A stretch of DNA of 64,000 nt from Himantopus leucocephalus (lineage: Eukaryota > Chordata > Aves > Charadriiformes > Recurvirostridae): NCBI GenBank assembly GCA_003993805.1, contig RSEF01000003.1, forward strand, positions 109,001,531 through 109,065,530. Direction: 5' to 3'. Position numbers and translations under genes: made by a program. The notes under the pieces were generated by a model that had not been told where the DNA came from, searched no databases, and saw only the letters and a program-made list of their open reading frames with translations. Shown in pieces: positions 13,240 to 26,800 of this stretch (positions are counted from its first letter, which is position 1; every line of letters begins with the position of its first letter).

Positions 13240-14805
13240 AGCAGGAAAAAAAGAGGGGAAGAAAATAAAATACCACACTGCTCAAATGACAGAAGGCAAA
13301 GGGAGGGGCTGTGAGAATGAAGAACCACCCACTATAGGTGAAGACTAAGTACCAGACCATCTAAGGAACCTGAAGGTACCCAAGTCCATGGAACCTGTTG
13401 AGATGCATCTGCAGGTCCTGAGGCAATTGAGGGATGAAGTTGCTAAGCTGCTTTCCATTATATTTGAGAAGTCGTGGCAGTTTGGAGAAGTTTCAGCTGA
13501 CTGGAAAAGGAGAAATATAACCCCCATTTTCAAAAAGGGAAGAAAGGAAGACCGGAGGAACTACAGGCTGGTTAGTCTCACCTCTGTGCCTGCCAAGATC
13601 ATGGAGCAGATCCTCCAGGAAACTCTGCTTAGGCACGGGGAAAATAAGGAGGTGATTGGTGACAGACAACATGGCTTCACCAAGGGTAAATCATGCCTGA
13701 CAAATTTGGTGGCCTTCTATGGCAGGGTGGATTGGTGGATAAGGGGAGACCAACAGTCATCATCTACCTGGGCTTATGCAGAGAGCTGTCGTCAATGGCT
13801 CAATGTCCAAGTGGAAACCAGTAACAAGTGGCACTCCTCAGGGGACGGTAGTAGGACTGGTGCTGTTTAACATCTTTGTCCATGACATGGACAGTGGGAT
13901 TAAATGCACCCTCAGCAAGCTTGCCAACGACTAGCTGTGTGGAGTGGTCAACATGCTGAAGGGAAGGAATGACATCCAGAGCGACCTGGACAGGCTGGAG
14001 AGGTGGGCCCATGCAAACCTCAAGAAGTTCAACAAGGCCAAGTGCAAGGTCCTGCATGTGGGTTGGGGAAATCCCATGCACAAATACAGGCGGGGCAGAG
14101 AATGGATTGAGGACAGCCCTGAGGAGACGGACCTGGGGCTGTTGGTTGATGAGAAGCTCAACATGAGCCAGCAACGCACGCCTGCAGCCCAGAAGGCCAA
14201 CCACATCCTGGGCTGCATCAAAAGAAGCGTGGCCAGCAGGTCAAGGGAGGTGATTCTGCTCCCCCACTACACTCTCATTAGACCCCACCTGGGGTCCTGT
14301 GTCCATCTCTGGGTCCCCCAACATAAGAAGGACGTGGACCTGTTGGATCAGGTCCAAAGGAGGACCATGAAGATGATCAGAGGGCTGGAGCACCTCTCCT
14401 ATGAAGACAGGCTGAGAGAATTGGGGTTATTCAGCCTGGAGAAGAGAAGGCTCCAGGGAGACCTTATAGCAGACTTCCAGTGCCAAAAGGGGGCCTACAG
14501 GAAAGATGGGGAGCGACTCTTTATCAGGGAGTGTAGTGATAGGACATGGGGTAACGGTTTTAAACTGGAAGAGGGGAGATTTAGATTAGATATTAGGACG
14601 AAATTCTGTAGTGTGAGGGTGGTGAGGCACTGGAATAAGTTACCCAGAGAAGTTGTGGAGGCCCCATCCCTGGAAGTGTTCAAGGCCAGGCTGGATGGGG
14701 TTTTGAGCAACCTGGTCTAGTGGGAGGTATCCCTGCCCACGGCAGGGGAGTTGGAACTAGATGATCTTTAAGGTCCCTTCCAACCTAAACCATTCTGATT
14801 CTATG
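13240..14805 (+). mobile_element. CR1 LINE, 5'-truncated, plus strand
   Basis: A chicken-repeat-1 type non-LTR retrotransposon. The reverse-transcriptase part of ORF2 is recognisable from about 13320 to 14720. A typical CR1 3' UTR follows: GGTCCCTTCCAACC at about 14773, then the terminal octamer-type repeat ATTCTGATTCTATG ending at 14805. CR1 elements end in such short repeats rather than a poly-A tail and are usually 5'-truncated, as here. The 5' limit is approximate because similarity fades upstream of about 13300. About 100 bp of the RT core are missing near 13780-13790 compared with the second CR1 copy in this window. The copy is not active. Confidence 0.95.
13388..14720 (+). pseudogene. 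CR1 ORF2 reverse transcriptase, broken
   Basis: Remnant of the CR1 ORF2 reverse transcriptase, which in live elements copies the LINE RNA at its insertion site. The upstream part (13388-13720) shows the CR1 RT segment with IIFEKSW, then TPIFKKG, then [14 protein letters not shown]. Near 13780 an internal deletion removes about 100 bp, including the catalytic AFDTV block, and shifts the frame. After the deletion the QGxVxG and FADD region continues in another frame. The FADD box reads AND followed at once by TAG (13923-13934). The downstream segment is open from 13944 to the natural stop at 14718-14720 (258 codons). It carries [14 protein letters not shown], [19 protein letters not shown] and KxxRLQGDLI-like stretches typical of CR1. 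The endonuclease domain and ORF1 are absent. Confidence 0.93.
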
Positions 14806-17800
14806 CAAAAGTAAGGGTAGTCAACAAAATGAAGATCGACAGAAAACACTTTTTATGGTTGAGAAGGTTAACATGTTCTTTGAAGCTGCTTTTTGCCTAA
14901 TATTAGGTGCAGAGAGGCCCTTTGTCTTTACTGTTCCATATTCAGTACTTCAAATCTGAATTTAAATGTAGTTTGTTTAAGGATATACTTGTGCTTCAGA
15001 TAGTCTTGTTATATTAATTGATTCCAATTTCTGCCATCTCTTGGTATAAAAATCTCCAAAATTTTGTGCTTTCATGTGCTAAAGTCATGTGCTAAGTCCC
15101 CACATTACAGAATGGGTATTCCAAGACCCCGGGGAAAATGAAGTGAGGAATGAATTTCTCAGAGGCTTCCAGCTTACCATGGGTAGATCCAGGAATCAAA
15201 CCCCAAGTCAAAATCTACTGTTTAAGACCATTTGGCCTTTATAGTAAATTACTTCAAGTTAGGAAAAAAAAGGAACTTGAGACTTACAGCTCATGCTTCT
15301 CTATCGCACTTCAGTTCTCCAGTTGTTGACCTAGCAAGACAAACTCTTTTAATCCCACAGGAGTGCAAGTTATGTTTTTCTCATGACAAACAACAGAACA
15401 GAAAGAAGATTGTTATTCCCAGTTCAGTTTTGGTTGCCTTTATTTCTGTTCAAATCTTTCCCTACTTTTTTAACAGTGGACAGTGGTGATACCCTGTGAA
15501 CCATTCATTCAGTGACTCCTGAGAGTGTTTCCCTGCTAATTAATCACTTGCTTAGAATTAATTTTTCAGCACATAGAATATGCCTATGTTTTTTACATCT
15601 TTTCTTACTTGCAACAAATCAGTCCTTCCTGATTCCCTTTGGTGTTCAGAATACAGCTATTTTTGATATCCTTAAAAATTTTTCCTTGCTGTTAGGAAGA
15701 AGACAATTAAAGTACATGTTAGACAGTAATCTGAGAATCAACACTAATAGGGACCAAATGGAAAAACTTTAAAATCAGCTTTTCAAGTGCATGCAGCTGC
15801 ATCAAACTGTAAAAGAACACTGATGCCTTGGAGATAATCCAAAATGTCTAAAATTTCCTTTTCATTGCTTTTGGGGTACACTGATTCATATTCTGACTTT
15901 TTCAGTATCTTTTATTACAAGATACATGTCTTACAAATCCTTTCTTAGGCATTTCCATCCCTTTTTCTTTCCCCATCATTCATTTCCCTAAGCATGTATT
16001 TGATGCATTGATCACACAATCTTCTGAAAGTTACCTGCTTGCATGCAAACTGCCAGCTTGTACAAGAAAATGAATCTGAGATCCACGGATGCAAAACATC
16101 ATCTGAAATGGCAACAAAAAGATTTCCAGGAAGAAATTTAAGTCACGCAATTCTTTGTAAGGAAATACTCAGTGATAATAAATTTAACTCTTTAAGATGT
16201 TTTCTACATTTGTAAATGAAAACAGGCTATAAGCATCCTATCAACAAGAACAGGCAAGACTATTTTTATCGTGGTGAACATTCCTGAGCACAGTTTTGTG
16301 TTTCATTCATTCATCTCACTCTTGCCCTTTCTTTTTAGCATTGGAAACTGCCTCGGTGCTGGTTTTGGTGTCTGGTTATTCTGAATACCTCTGAGGAGGC
16401 TCAGATGGCAATCTTGTACTTATCTCTAGAAAAAAACAGTTCTTTATTTCTCAAACTGTTCCCGTGCCACCTCTCCTTTTAGCACTGATGATAACAGAAA
16501 GGAAGTTTCATGAGCATTGATCTCCCCCAGGAAGCTCAGTAATTACCTGTGAGATTACCTGGTAAAAGTTTGCCCTACCATGGCATATTTTAATAACATT
16601 GCAGTAATGTAATGAAAAAGACATTGTTTCTTATCCGGTAGGTGATAGTTTAAAAGAAAAACAAAGCATCGAATTAATTTGGTTTTATGGTACAAGCATG
16701 AGAAAACAGGCAAACTTCCTAACTGCCTACTAGATAGTAAGGAAAGAAGTTCATTTTGTAAACATCGTGCTTATAAGTGTATGTGTAAAGGAACTTTAGA
16801 AAAGAAAGAACTGTATAAAGAAATTAAAGCAGACAGAGTTTACACTAGGGTAGCAAAACTCTTTGCAATTAACAAAAGTGGAATAAGACTGAAAGGAAGC
16901 TATTATTTAGTGATTGAAGAAGGAAAGAGCCAATAGTATTAAATAGAAATATTTAAGAGAAAAGTCCACTATTTGGCTCTCATCTCCTCCTGTACACATC
17001 TGTCAGTATACAAGCACCCTTTCTGTTCAGTATTTCTTGTTCTTTTAAGGAAGACAGTGGCAAACAGAGAAACAAGTATTTCTAACTCTTCCAAAACAAG
17101 ATTTTTCAAGTATAGGATAATGATTTGCAGGCATAGTAAGCAAGCAGTGAAAGAGATACCACTGTGCAACTATTGCCTTGTGAAACACACCATATTAGTT
17201 TTAACCCTATTAGAAAAAAACAAACACATCCCTACCTGTGTTTTGTCATACTTGTCTTTATTCAAAGACCTTTGTTACTTTTTCTTATTGAACTCATTGA
17301 ATAATTGATTATAGAATGGAGTATATCACTATGCTATGGCAATTACCTTCCATAATGTAATTCAAGACTATGGCCATTACTCCAGTGAACTGTTGCAGCC
17401 AATTAAAAAAAAAAGAAAACCCAGAAATATCTATCTGTAAAATGTCAATTATATTTCTAACCAATACATATTATGGACAGACATACTGAAAAGACACTTA
17501 ACTGGCTGTACTTGGTTGTTAATTTTAAGAAGACTTATGCAAGGGGAAAGTTTTATTCCGTATTTTCCTATTGATCAAATCTTGCCTTAAATGACTTTGA
17601 GTTGGCAATATGGTTCAGATGCTAGAGTTTTGCCCATGAATTTGATGAGATTATCTATCTAAAATTTTGGAAGATAAAAATTGTCATCTTACCGTTTTGC
17701 TTGAAATGATCCTCACAGCAAGTCAGATTAGGAAACCCAGCTTCATCTTCAGTCGTCTTTTACAGCGCACCAGTCCTTAGTCCTTTTTCAGTGTTTAGCA

Positions 17801-20800
17801 GAATCTGTGGAATAGTATTAATCTGTGAGTAGCTTTACATTGTGAAGTGTCCAAAGGTCATCTTTTTTTATAAGCCTTCTTAGTGGATGCTCCAGGGCAT
17901 GACACCCTTGAGTTGTCAGAAATAACTCGTCTTATTCTTTCTTTTGAAAGAAATAGACTTTATAAGTTTTGGGCTAGTCTTAAAATATTTTCCTTACATA
18001 CTCAGCCCTTTTAAATTTTGATCTATTCTAACAGTCCCCTAAGGATGATGGTTTCTTCATTTTGTACAGAGGAATATATAAAGAATAGAATTATAGTTCA
18101 CATAAGCTTGATCTTCTCATCAGGTGGACAAAGGCTAGCAAGAAGTAAAACAGCAGACAAAACCTGTACAACCATTAGACATCAGAAACAAAAAATGGAA
18201 AACAGACTTGTGTACTTTAACAAATAGGCTTAAGAGGTAAAATAATGTATTGAAAGAATGGCAATACGACATTCTTATTGATTAAACTTGTGCTCACTTT
18301 TCTCTTTGCAGAAGCCAGAAGACATTGACGGAATGTGTACAGTGGGATGCAGGTCTATGTTAAGACATATTTGAGTGTCTATGCATGATCTAAATGTATA
18401 AATTGTATTACTGAGGCAATTAAGTCAATACAGTTAATTGAAACCAGAGGAGGAGTCAACACACTGTAGACACACAAGGTGCAGTTCAGCTGTTTAGAGC
18501 CTTATGAAACACACAAGCACATTGTGTGTGGTTTCCACCTGCTGTTCTGGAAAGATACTGGCCTCTTGTAGGTCCTCATTCACATCTATCAGCTTTGTGC
18601 AAATTTTTCAAGTATGAAAGAGCATAACAAATGGCATTGGACACCTAGATTTAGGAAATTAAATCAAGCCTTTAGCAGCAGGTCAGCTAATTGTTTTCTA
18701 GACCCAACTGACTGCTGCCTAGATCTCTACTGCCTGTACTGCCCACCTGGACACCTTTGTTAAAACTTCTTTGTCCAGAGTTGGATCCCACTTGCAGGGC
18801 TCTGTTCAGCTGCCCACATACAGGCATCCAGATGATTTGAGGTAGTCAAAAATATTCACAAGCTGCTAACGGATGTAAAATGGGACTTTATGAAGACTTA
18901 AGGTAATCTGGGGAACAACAGGACAGCAGGTACAGCACTCTAGAGGATCTCTATGCAAGGCCAGCTGAACTGAGATAATCTGTAAATTAGGAAAGATTTC
19001 TCTCCTGGTAGATCTGATCGCCTGTCACTTATTTTCAGAAGAGTAGCTGGAGACTTCCCTTTAAATAAATGTGTCTTTTAATGGCTAATGGAATTATATG
19101 CATGTATTCCTTGTGTCTCATTCAAAGTGCATTTGCTCTTTGTATCATGTGTTTAAATATTTTTTTTATTATTCAGGGTTTTTTTATTTTTTTATTTGTT
19201 GTAAGAGCTTTGTCTCTCTCAGGCAAGACGTATTCAGTGTAAAAGCTGCAGGAGATAAGGCTGATTCTTAAGGTTAACACTCAGCTCCCAGAACAAGGAG
19301 CCTGTTGATTGGGGTCAGGCAGGTTTCAGGGCAGACTATTGTGGAGTTTCCAAACAACTCATAAGGCAGCCTGTTGTTTTGGGCAGGTCCATTTGGCTCA
19401 GTGTTGTGGGAATTAACAAGATTTAAGAACAACCCAGGAGACAGAGGACTAAATTGGTGTATGAACGCTACCTTGGCTGTCCCTTTCCAGGCAAGCTGGT
19501 TTAGTACAGGTCATAGGGAGAGGCAGTACAGGATATCATACCTGAAGTACAACAGAGCTCTTTTTATACACTCGAGCCTGCAGAGCCATTCAAAAATAGC
19601 TGTTCTACAAGGATAAACAGGTTTTCAGTTTTCTGAAGTTTAGCACATACAATAAAAATTCAGACACCATGTTGCATGAGAGAAAGATATTTATAGTTCC
19701 CATTCTTTGGTGTTGCCTGCAAGGAATAAATACCGCGCAAATATTAACTAAAGACATGTGGACAGAAGGCAAAGAATATTGGTAGATATCAGGGTAAAAG
19801 AATTCATTTAATTTTTAATCTATTCATGAGATCAGTAGCCCTCTGTGAAGGGCATCTGAAATGGTTAATTTAATCATCAAAGCAATAATGATATATCCAA
19901 TACCAGAAATTTCATTAACTCTATAGGGACACCGTGTGTGTATACAAGCTCTCTCTTTCAAAAAATTAATGGCATTAAAAAGAAAACAAAGGAACAAGGG
20001 TAAGATTCTTCACTCAAAGAATATGAAGAATAAGTTTCCATTTTGCAGAAGGAAAAAATATTCCTCCTACCCCTCATGATAATCAACCAGAGGCTTGAAG
20101 AAAACTATCTTCAATTTATGTTCCTTATTTTCTTCCTCCTTCACACACTGATTTGCTTTTACTCTTTTGTCCAAAAAAGAAAAATAAGAGTATGAAAAAG
20201 TCATGAAAAAAGAAAAGTGTTTTTTTTTTAATGTTGTACTGTGAAGATTTAGAAGTTTTCCTACTTTGGGGAAAGATTGATAAAGGAGTATAACAAGCCT
20301 GTAGCAGTGTGAAAAAGGGCAAGATTATTATTATTTTTTTTAGTCATCAGAATTTACATATGCTGATATAAAATATTATAAATCCAACAGCTTATTGCAT
20401 CTACAGGTGACTCCTGGAAGTTATCTGCAGGCTTGAAGCCAGACATGTACAGTACGAGCTGGCAATTCAGTGCCTGAACGCCTCTGTAATGGTCACTCCA
20501 GTTCATAAATTATCCCTCTGAGCCCATTTCCCTCCATCTCCCTGTCCTCTGTGTTCCCATGAGGACTGCATGCTGTCATGACTGTATCTATGCCCTGAGC
20601 TGAACAGATGGGGAAAGTCAAATCAGTCCAGAGAATCAGCATTGTTTATGGAAATAAAAACCACAAAACCTGGTCCCTTTCGCAGTAGCATCCCTTTCAC
20701 CTACTCATGTAGGTCACAAAGGCAACTTTCCACTAGATCCTGAGAGTGGCCTTAGACCTTGGAGAGCTGTTTTTGGTACTATTCAAAGTAGAAACAGAGG

Positions 20801-23800
20801 AATCCTCTTCTCTGCGTGTGCTCTGATTCATGGCCATGCAATTCCTAACTCTCGTGGATATTCCCACTGCACTGCTGCTGCTGGCTACAGATACAGTACA
20901 CAGAAATAAATTGTTTTTTCAATCTCACCATAAGAACCTGTCATGGTAGCTAACTTCTCAGCATTCCTGACATCCTGGTCAGATTTTAACTGTCTTTTTC
21001 AGTTTTGTGTGTTGAAAGCCAAAAAAACCAGTTAGATTAGGCCTAGTTAAAGGGCAGATATGAAAGGTTTATGCCTTGAGTCTATTTATATCAACAAGTT
21101 ACATCGGGTCAACCTTTATCTCCATGGGCTTCCTTTTAGGCTAGTGAGTTAGGATAACCTGGTTAAAATGCACCTCTGATAGCTGCTGTTGCTTCCCCCA
21201 TTGAACAACCCCTTCTGCCCTGGTCATGTTCATTCAAAGCAAAATGATTTAACTGATTTTTAAATGAGGTTTGAATCAGAAAATTTATCAATGTACGTCC
21301 CATAGCTTTAAATAGAAGGGCACGTAAATTAATTTATGTTAGCTATAAGTGGGCATAAAATAAAAAAACACTGCATACAACTTGAAAGACCCTAACCTCT
21401 CGAATATTTTCTGCCTCACAAATGGGAAATTCAGAGAACACTTTAAGAGATTTTTGCTACATGCAATGTCTCATAATGTATTAATGCCTTGATCAAAATG
21501 AACTCTAGATCAATACATTAATCTAATCCTGTGAGGAATACAAGCTTTGAAAAACTAAACAGAATTGTTTTCTCATCTACATGGCTTGAGGTTCCTGACA
21601 GAAATCAGTTTGTGCACAGAAGTGAAGCAGCTACTATATAAAAATCACCTCAATTATGTCAAAAAAGTAAATGTAACTGTTACTCAATTTTCTATAAGGA
21701 AATAAAATCTGAGATTTTATTCTCCCAGCTCAGTATATTTTATCAGTTGATAACCAAGATTTTAAGCAATTACTTCAAGTTATACTGACACTGTCTTTTT
21801 GAAGGTGTTAAGACCATTTTACAAATAAAACCAAAACCCACCAGTAATGGAAGCCAGGGATCAGACCAAATAAAAAATATGGATTGATTTTCCTCTAAAA
21901 ATCTGAAATAGACACAGAAGAGTTAGAAATTTTGTATTCATGTGTTGCTTATTTTTTTTTAACCTTAACAAAACCTGGCTAAGCTACTACGTTTTTTTTA
22001 CCACCCTCAATAAACTGCCTTTATCTTTCAAAACAAATTTTAATAGGTTTCATTACAGCCATATAATATGAGCGGTTATAAAATATATTTTTGTCACAGT
22101 CACCTAGTACAAAGAAACTGCAATCAATCTTCCTGTATTCCCCTTAAATTACTGCCAACTCCTTTATGAACTTAGCCTTCGTGAATGACAAACCGTTCAT
22201 CAAAGTAACAGCAGAATTCATGATTGTTAATCATTCCAGTATGAGGCTGCTCATATGAGGCTATGTATTTAAAAGTGATCCCAGGATTGTTCATTTAGGT
22301 CCAATTCAGCATCAAATTCAGCTTTTTTTTCCAGAACTTTAGACTCTTTCCTGCCTTCAGAGCACAGACCAGGCCACGTATCACAGCACTCCTTCATCAT
22401 CTTCCGAGTACTGAAAATTTCTTTATTACTTCCCCGCTTTCTTCCTGAAAAGGGAAGATACTGATCCCCGTTTAATTAAAACAGGATGAAGAATAGAGCT
22501 GGATCAAACTTCTCCAGCCAGTGGGGCATTTGAGGTCTTGGTCACACTTCTTCCCTTGTTCCTGCATCCTCTTCTCTTCTCTTCATGCTTCCTAGCTGGC
22601 TTAAAATGTCCAGTCCTGAGCATCAAGAGCAAGTAACAGGATATGTTTTTTTCCTTTCATCTGGGTGCGCTTCCTGGTAACCATTTGTGACAAACATCTA
22701 TCCTTGCTGTATTTCACCTTGGGGCTCAGGTACAGTATAGAGCCCAGAAAAGTGTTTTCTCAAGGCAGACTTCCATGAATGTCTGAATTCTTCAGGGGTT
22801 TTTATTAAATGACAAGTCACTAAACCTCTCTGGGCTTCTGGGAGCTTTATGACACAACGAGGGATCAAAATGTTTCACTGTCAGGTGGTATAACAAATTT
22901 GATGTCATTACATGTAATGTGATGTAAATACATACTACAGCTTTTGGCAGAGTGCAGGAAATGGTAGGTACCAAAATGTCTCAGTTTCCATTCTGACCCT
23001 GGGCATGAGAGCTATGTGATGCTTTTGTAAATTGTAATGCATATGTGGAACAAGATTCATGTAGAAAGCCACTGCCTAATCCAAATAAATTTGTCTCACA
23101 GTCTAGTAATTGAAAAGAAAACAGAGGTATTCTTGTTAAGAGGGGCACTGAAAGCAGTTCTGCAGAATAAATTTTAGAGATTCCTCTTTTTCTCCACTAA
23201 CTTCAGAATAGGGTTTGGGATAATTAACTCAGACCCAGACAACAGACTTTTAGCTATTCACAGATAGGCAAAGTGATTTCCCCTTCATACAGTGGAACAG
23301 TTGTAGAAGATATGACTCAGCTTTCCATTTTCCAGCCTCACTGGGATTTCCTAATCAGCTCATTTCAGCTCATTCAGCGCCTCTTCCATCTCCAGCCAAG
23401 AACCCCCGTAATATTCCAATTATAAAACAGAAATAATGTATAATTTTTGTAGTAATGAAAACTAGATTACCAATTAAAAATAAAACAATTAGGGAAAACT
23501 ATTTATGTAACTTCATCATGTGTTCATTTGTTTATGGAAGATTTATAATGAAATCTAGGAAAAAAACTAATTTTTAACTTACAAGGTGGAAATGATTTTT
23601 ACTACTGATTAATAAATACCTTAAACGGTGGCATGAAAGGAGCAAGAATTTTTCCAAGCTTTTGGCAGTACATATTTTTTAATTTTACACCATCATCTGA
23701 GATAGATTTTGTGCTGCACCATTCCGAAAGGACACGGAATTCATTAATACTTAACAAACCTCCTGCTCTTTCACTGCCCTAAAGTTAATCGGTAATTTCT

Positions 23801-26800
23801 GCCAACTCATTTCTGGTCAGTTTAAAAAAATGTTGTGTATTTGCTGGGGGACAGCTCAAACACTTGGATTTCTAAGTTTGTTTCCGTGTTGGTGTGATTG
23901 ATGATATTGATCTTAAAGGAGAAAGGAACACACTCAATCTCTCAGATGTCTTTGAAGGGAGGGTGGGAAATAGCATTTGGGAATGCATGTCCTGTTACCA
24001 GCTTGTCTGGCTCTTTTGAACTATTTCCTTTCACTCTGATGGAAGACTTCTTGGATTTGTGACACTGCAAAGGTAAACTGTCTCTAAAAAAGTAAAATCA
24101 GGTACTCTTAGGATTCTTATTGTCAATATTTTTAAAGGCATTAGCTTCAGACAAGGGTTTTTCTCCTACTTTTAAAATTAGTTTTTTGTTTTTGTTGGGG
24201 CACCAGTTTACCTTTTCCAAATATCAATTAATCCAGAAAACTAAAGCAAGGAAGGGAGGTGAAATATTTTAAAAAAGTCAGACAAAATGTAATTCTTCTC
24301 CTGTAGACCAGCATATGTTTGCACAGTGTAAGGTACCATGAAACAGGGAATTTGTGCTGCTAGGAATATATGTTTTAAAAGTGCCAAGATAACCAGTGCA
24401 CAGAGGTGAATAGGCTCAAGTATGTTCAAGGCCATTGAGCAGACAAACGACAGGACCCATAGTAAAACCATATTTCTCCAGGAAGAGATGCCGGTTGCTC
24501 CCCTTCCATTCAAGGGTACTTGATAAAGTTCAGGATTTAAGTTCTGACTTTCTGAGTTGTTTTGAAGGCAGTACTGTAGTGGAGGTTTCACGCCAGACAC
24601 AGATGGTAATTCGTAATTCCCTGGGGTTAAAAAAAAGATACGGGTAATAGATTTTTTTTAGAAGTATGAATGTTTTGAAGATACTTGAAATAGGAAATTG
24701 GACAGGTGATGAGTCACAGGGACATAGGATTGGACAGTCACAGGATTGGATAGGGACCGTTTCTCTAATTATAGAGCAGCAAATATCTTAGACATCCGTT
24801 ATTTTGAAAACAGTATTGTTGCTACGACCCCACCATGTTTATATAGGTATCATCAAATTTGCTTTAATTTACCACATAAAATGCCAACTTATCCTTTTAT
24901 GATATTATATTGAAAATTTATTGACAAAACTAGCCTGAAAACTAAAAAATTCTCATGTCAAGCGAAGAGAGATACTAGTGCTAACTCATGAACAACTAGT
25001 TTTACATTCATTAGAAGAATGCAATTTCTTTTGTTTATAACCAAACTTTACTTTCTTATGGAAGTTAAGCCACATTGCTTCATGATCTGTTCATTTGTTC
25101 ATGGAGTATTTATCATGAAATCCAGAAAAAAGCTCAGAAATACTGTGATAATCTCAAGTAACTTCAAACATAACCAAAAACATAGGACTGTGATTTGAGG
25201 AAGGAATCTTTTTAAAACAAAATAATATTTTGATTTAAAGTCTTCAAGTGATGGAGGATCTTCTGTATCTCATGATCATGATATTTATTCTAATGAGGTG
25301 ACCAACGAGTTGTTCCAGTGAGTAGTTGTTCTGTTTACTGTTCACTGAATGCTGTCACACTAAAAATAGACACAAGATGTTCACAAAAATAACGCGGAAT
25401 TTTTGCTTTAACATTCTAACCATATGATATACCTTTTTCTTTAGAGAAGACATTCTTCAGTCTTGGAACAGTTAGCCTGCTCACTTTTTTTAAACTTTGA
25501 TAGTTGTTACTTAACAAAATTTCTATGATCAGTAATTAAGGGTTTCCTCATTTTTGAATCATACAAGGGCAAAATCCTGCTCTTTTTCAAGCAGCAAAAA
25601 AGAAATATTTAGTCAATTCTGTCCTTGCAATTGACATTTTTACCACCATTATTGAAACTTTATCGTACTGGAGTTTATTTATTTTCTATGTATTTCAATA
25701 ATATCTCTTTAATGTTATCATTAAATATTTGGGTAATTGAAAGCCAGTCCAAATACACAGGCAATGCAAATAGAAGGTTTTGCTGTTTCAAAGCATCATT
25801 CACAAGAATAAAAGCCACAAAGTGCAGACAGTATTTGTTTAGTGAATTCATGTCACAAAATTTTAGTCCCTCTTTCATGTTAACAGTCATTGCAAATTAT
25901 TGAATATTTTCATAGCCTTCCTCTAGATAATATATGTCAGGAAAACATCCGTTGATGAAAGAGTTTCTGTCTAGAGTCTGCCAAATATGACCAAACCTAT
26001 ATTCCCGTCATGGAGCAGGAACGTGCCCATGTTCCTGCCTGTTGGGATAAGCAGGCTAGATGCAGCATTTCATTTTGCTAGAGAAAAATTAATTTAAAAA
26101 AATAAAATCAAACATAGGATTCTTAATACTGTGTTCTCTCATTCTGAAATCTAGTAAAGTACAGTGAAACAAATTAAATGTAAGCAGTATAAATAACTAG
26201 CAAACGAAAAATAAGGCATTGGAAAGCATTCTTCTTGTGGCTGAAATAAAGTGGACTTTTGGTTTTGACTTGTTAATCTTGTATAAACTTTGCTGTTAAA
26301 AACAAAGAGCTAACCAAACAAAAATCAGTTTCTATAGCTTTCATAACTTGTGTCAACTGCAGAGTATGTAAAAAAATAGTAAAGTACCTGAGAACTAAGG
26401 CAAAAAGTTATTTGACTCACGTCCAGCAATATTTCATGAGTGAGTTCATTCAGTGAGATACAGATTTCCTACAATCAAATACCCCCATCAGTAGTCGAAG
26501 TAGATGCCCCATTTGTGAGAAGTTGAACCTGCTAGTTAAAGGTTTTCAGTAAGTTTTGACAAATGAAATCAAGCAAAAATCCCCAAAGTGTTGTGACTAA
26601 CTCGAGTTACATTGTCATATTTAGATTTCTATTGTTGTATCCCAAAAATAACATCTACTTCTTGAACTCAGAGAACTCAGGATTTCTTGAGGATCTCAGG
26701 TTCACTTGCAAAACATCTCTGCAATTCTGTGCCAACTATACAGGTTTCTCCAAGAAAAATGAGGAAAAATACAATAATGCTTAGTGAGCGTTCGTATACT

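Noticed and set aside
13800..14221. Long minus-strand ORFs inside the CR1 copy
   Set aside because: Antisense shadows of the CR1 reverse-transcriptase frame.
24241..24600. 119-codon minus-strand ORF with a hydrophobic middle
   Set aside because: No recognisable family, no splice or promoter context, and AT-rich chance ORFs of this size are expected a few times in 64 kb over six frames.
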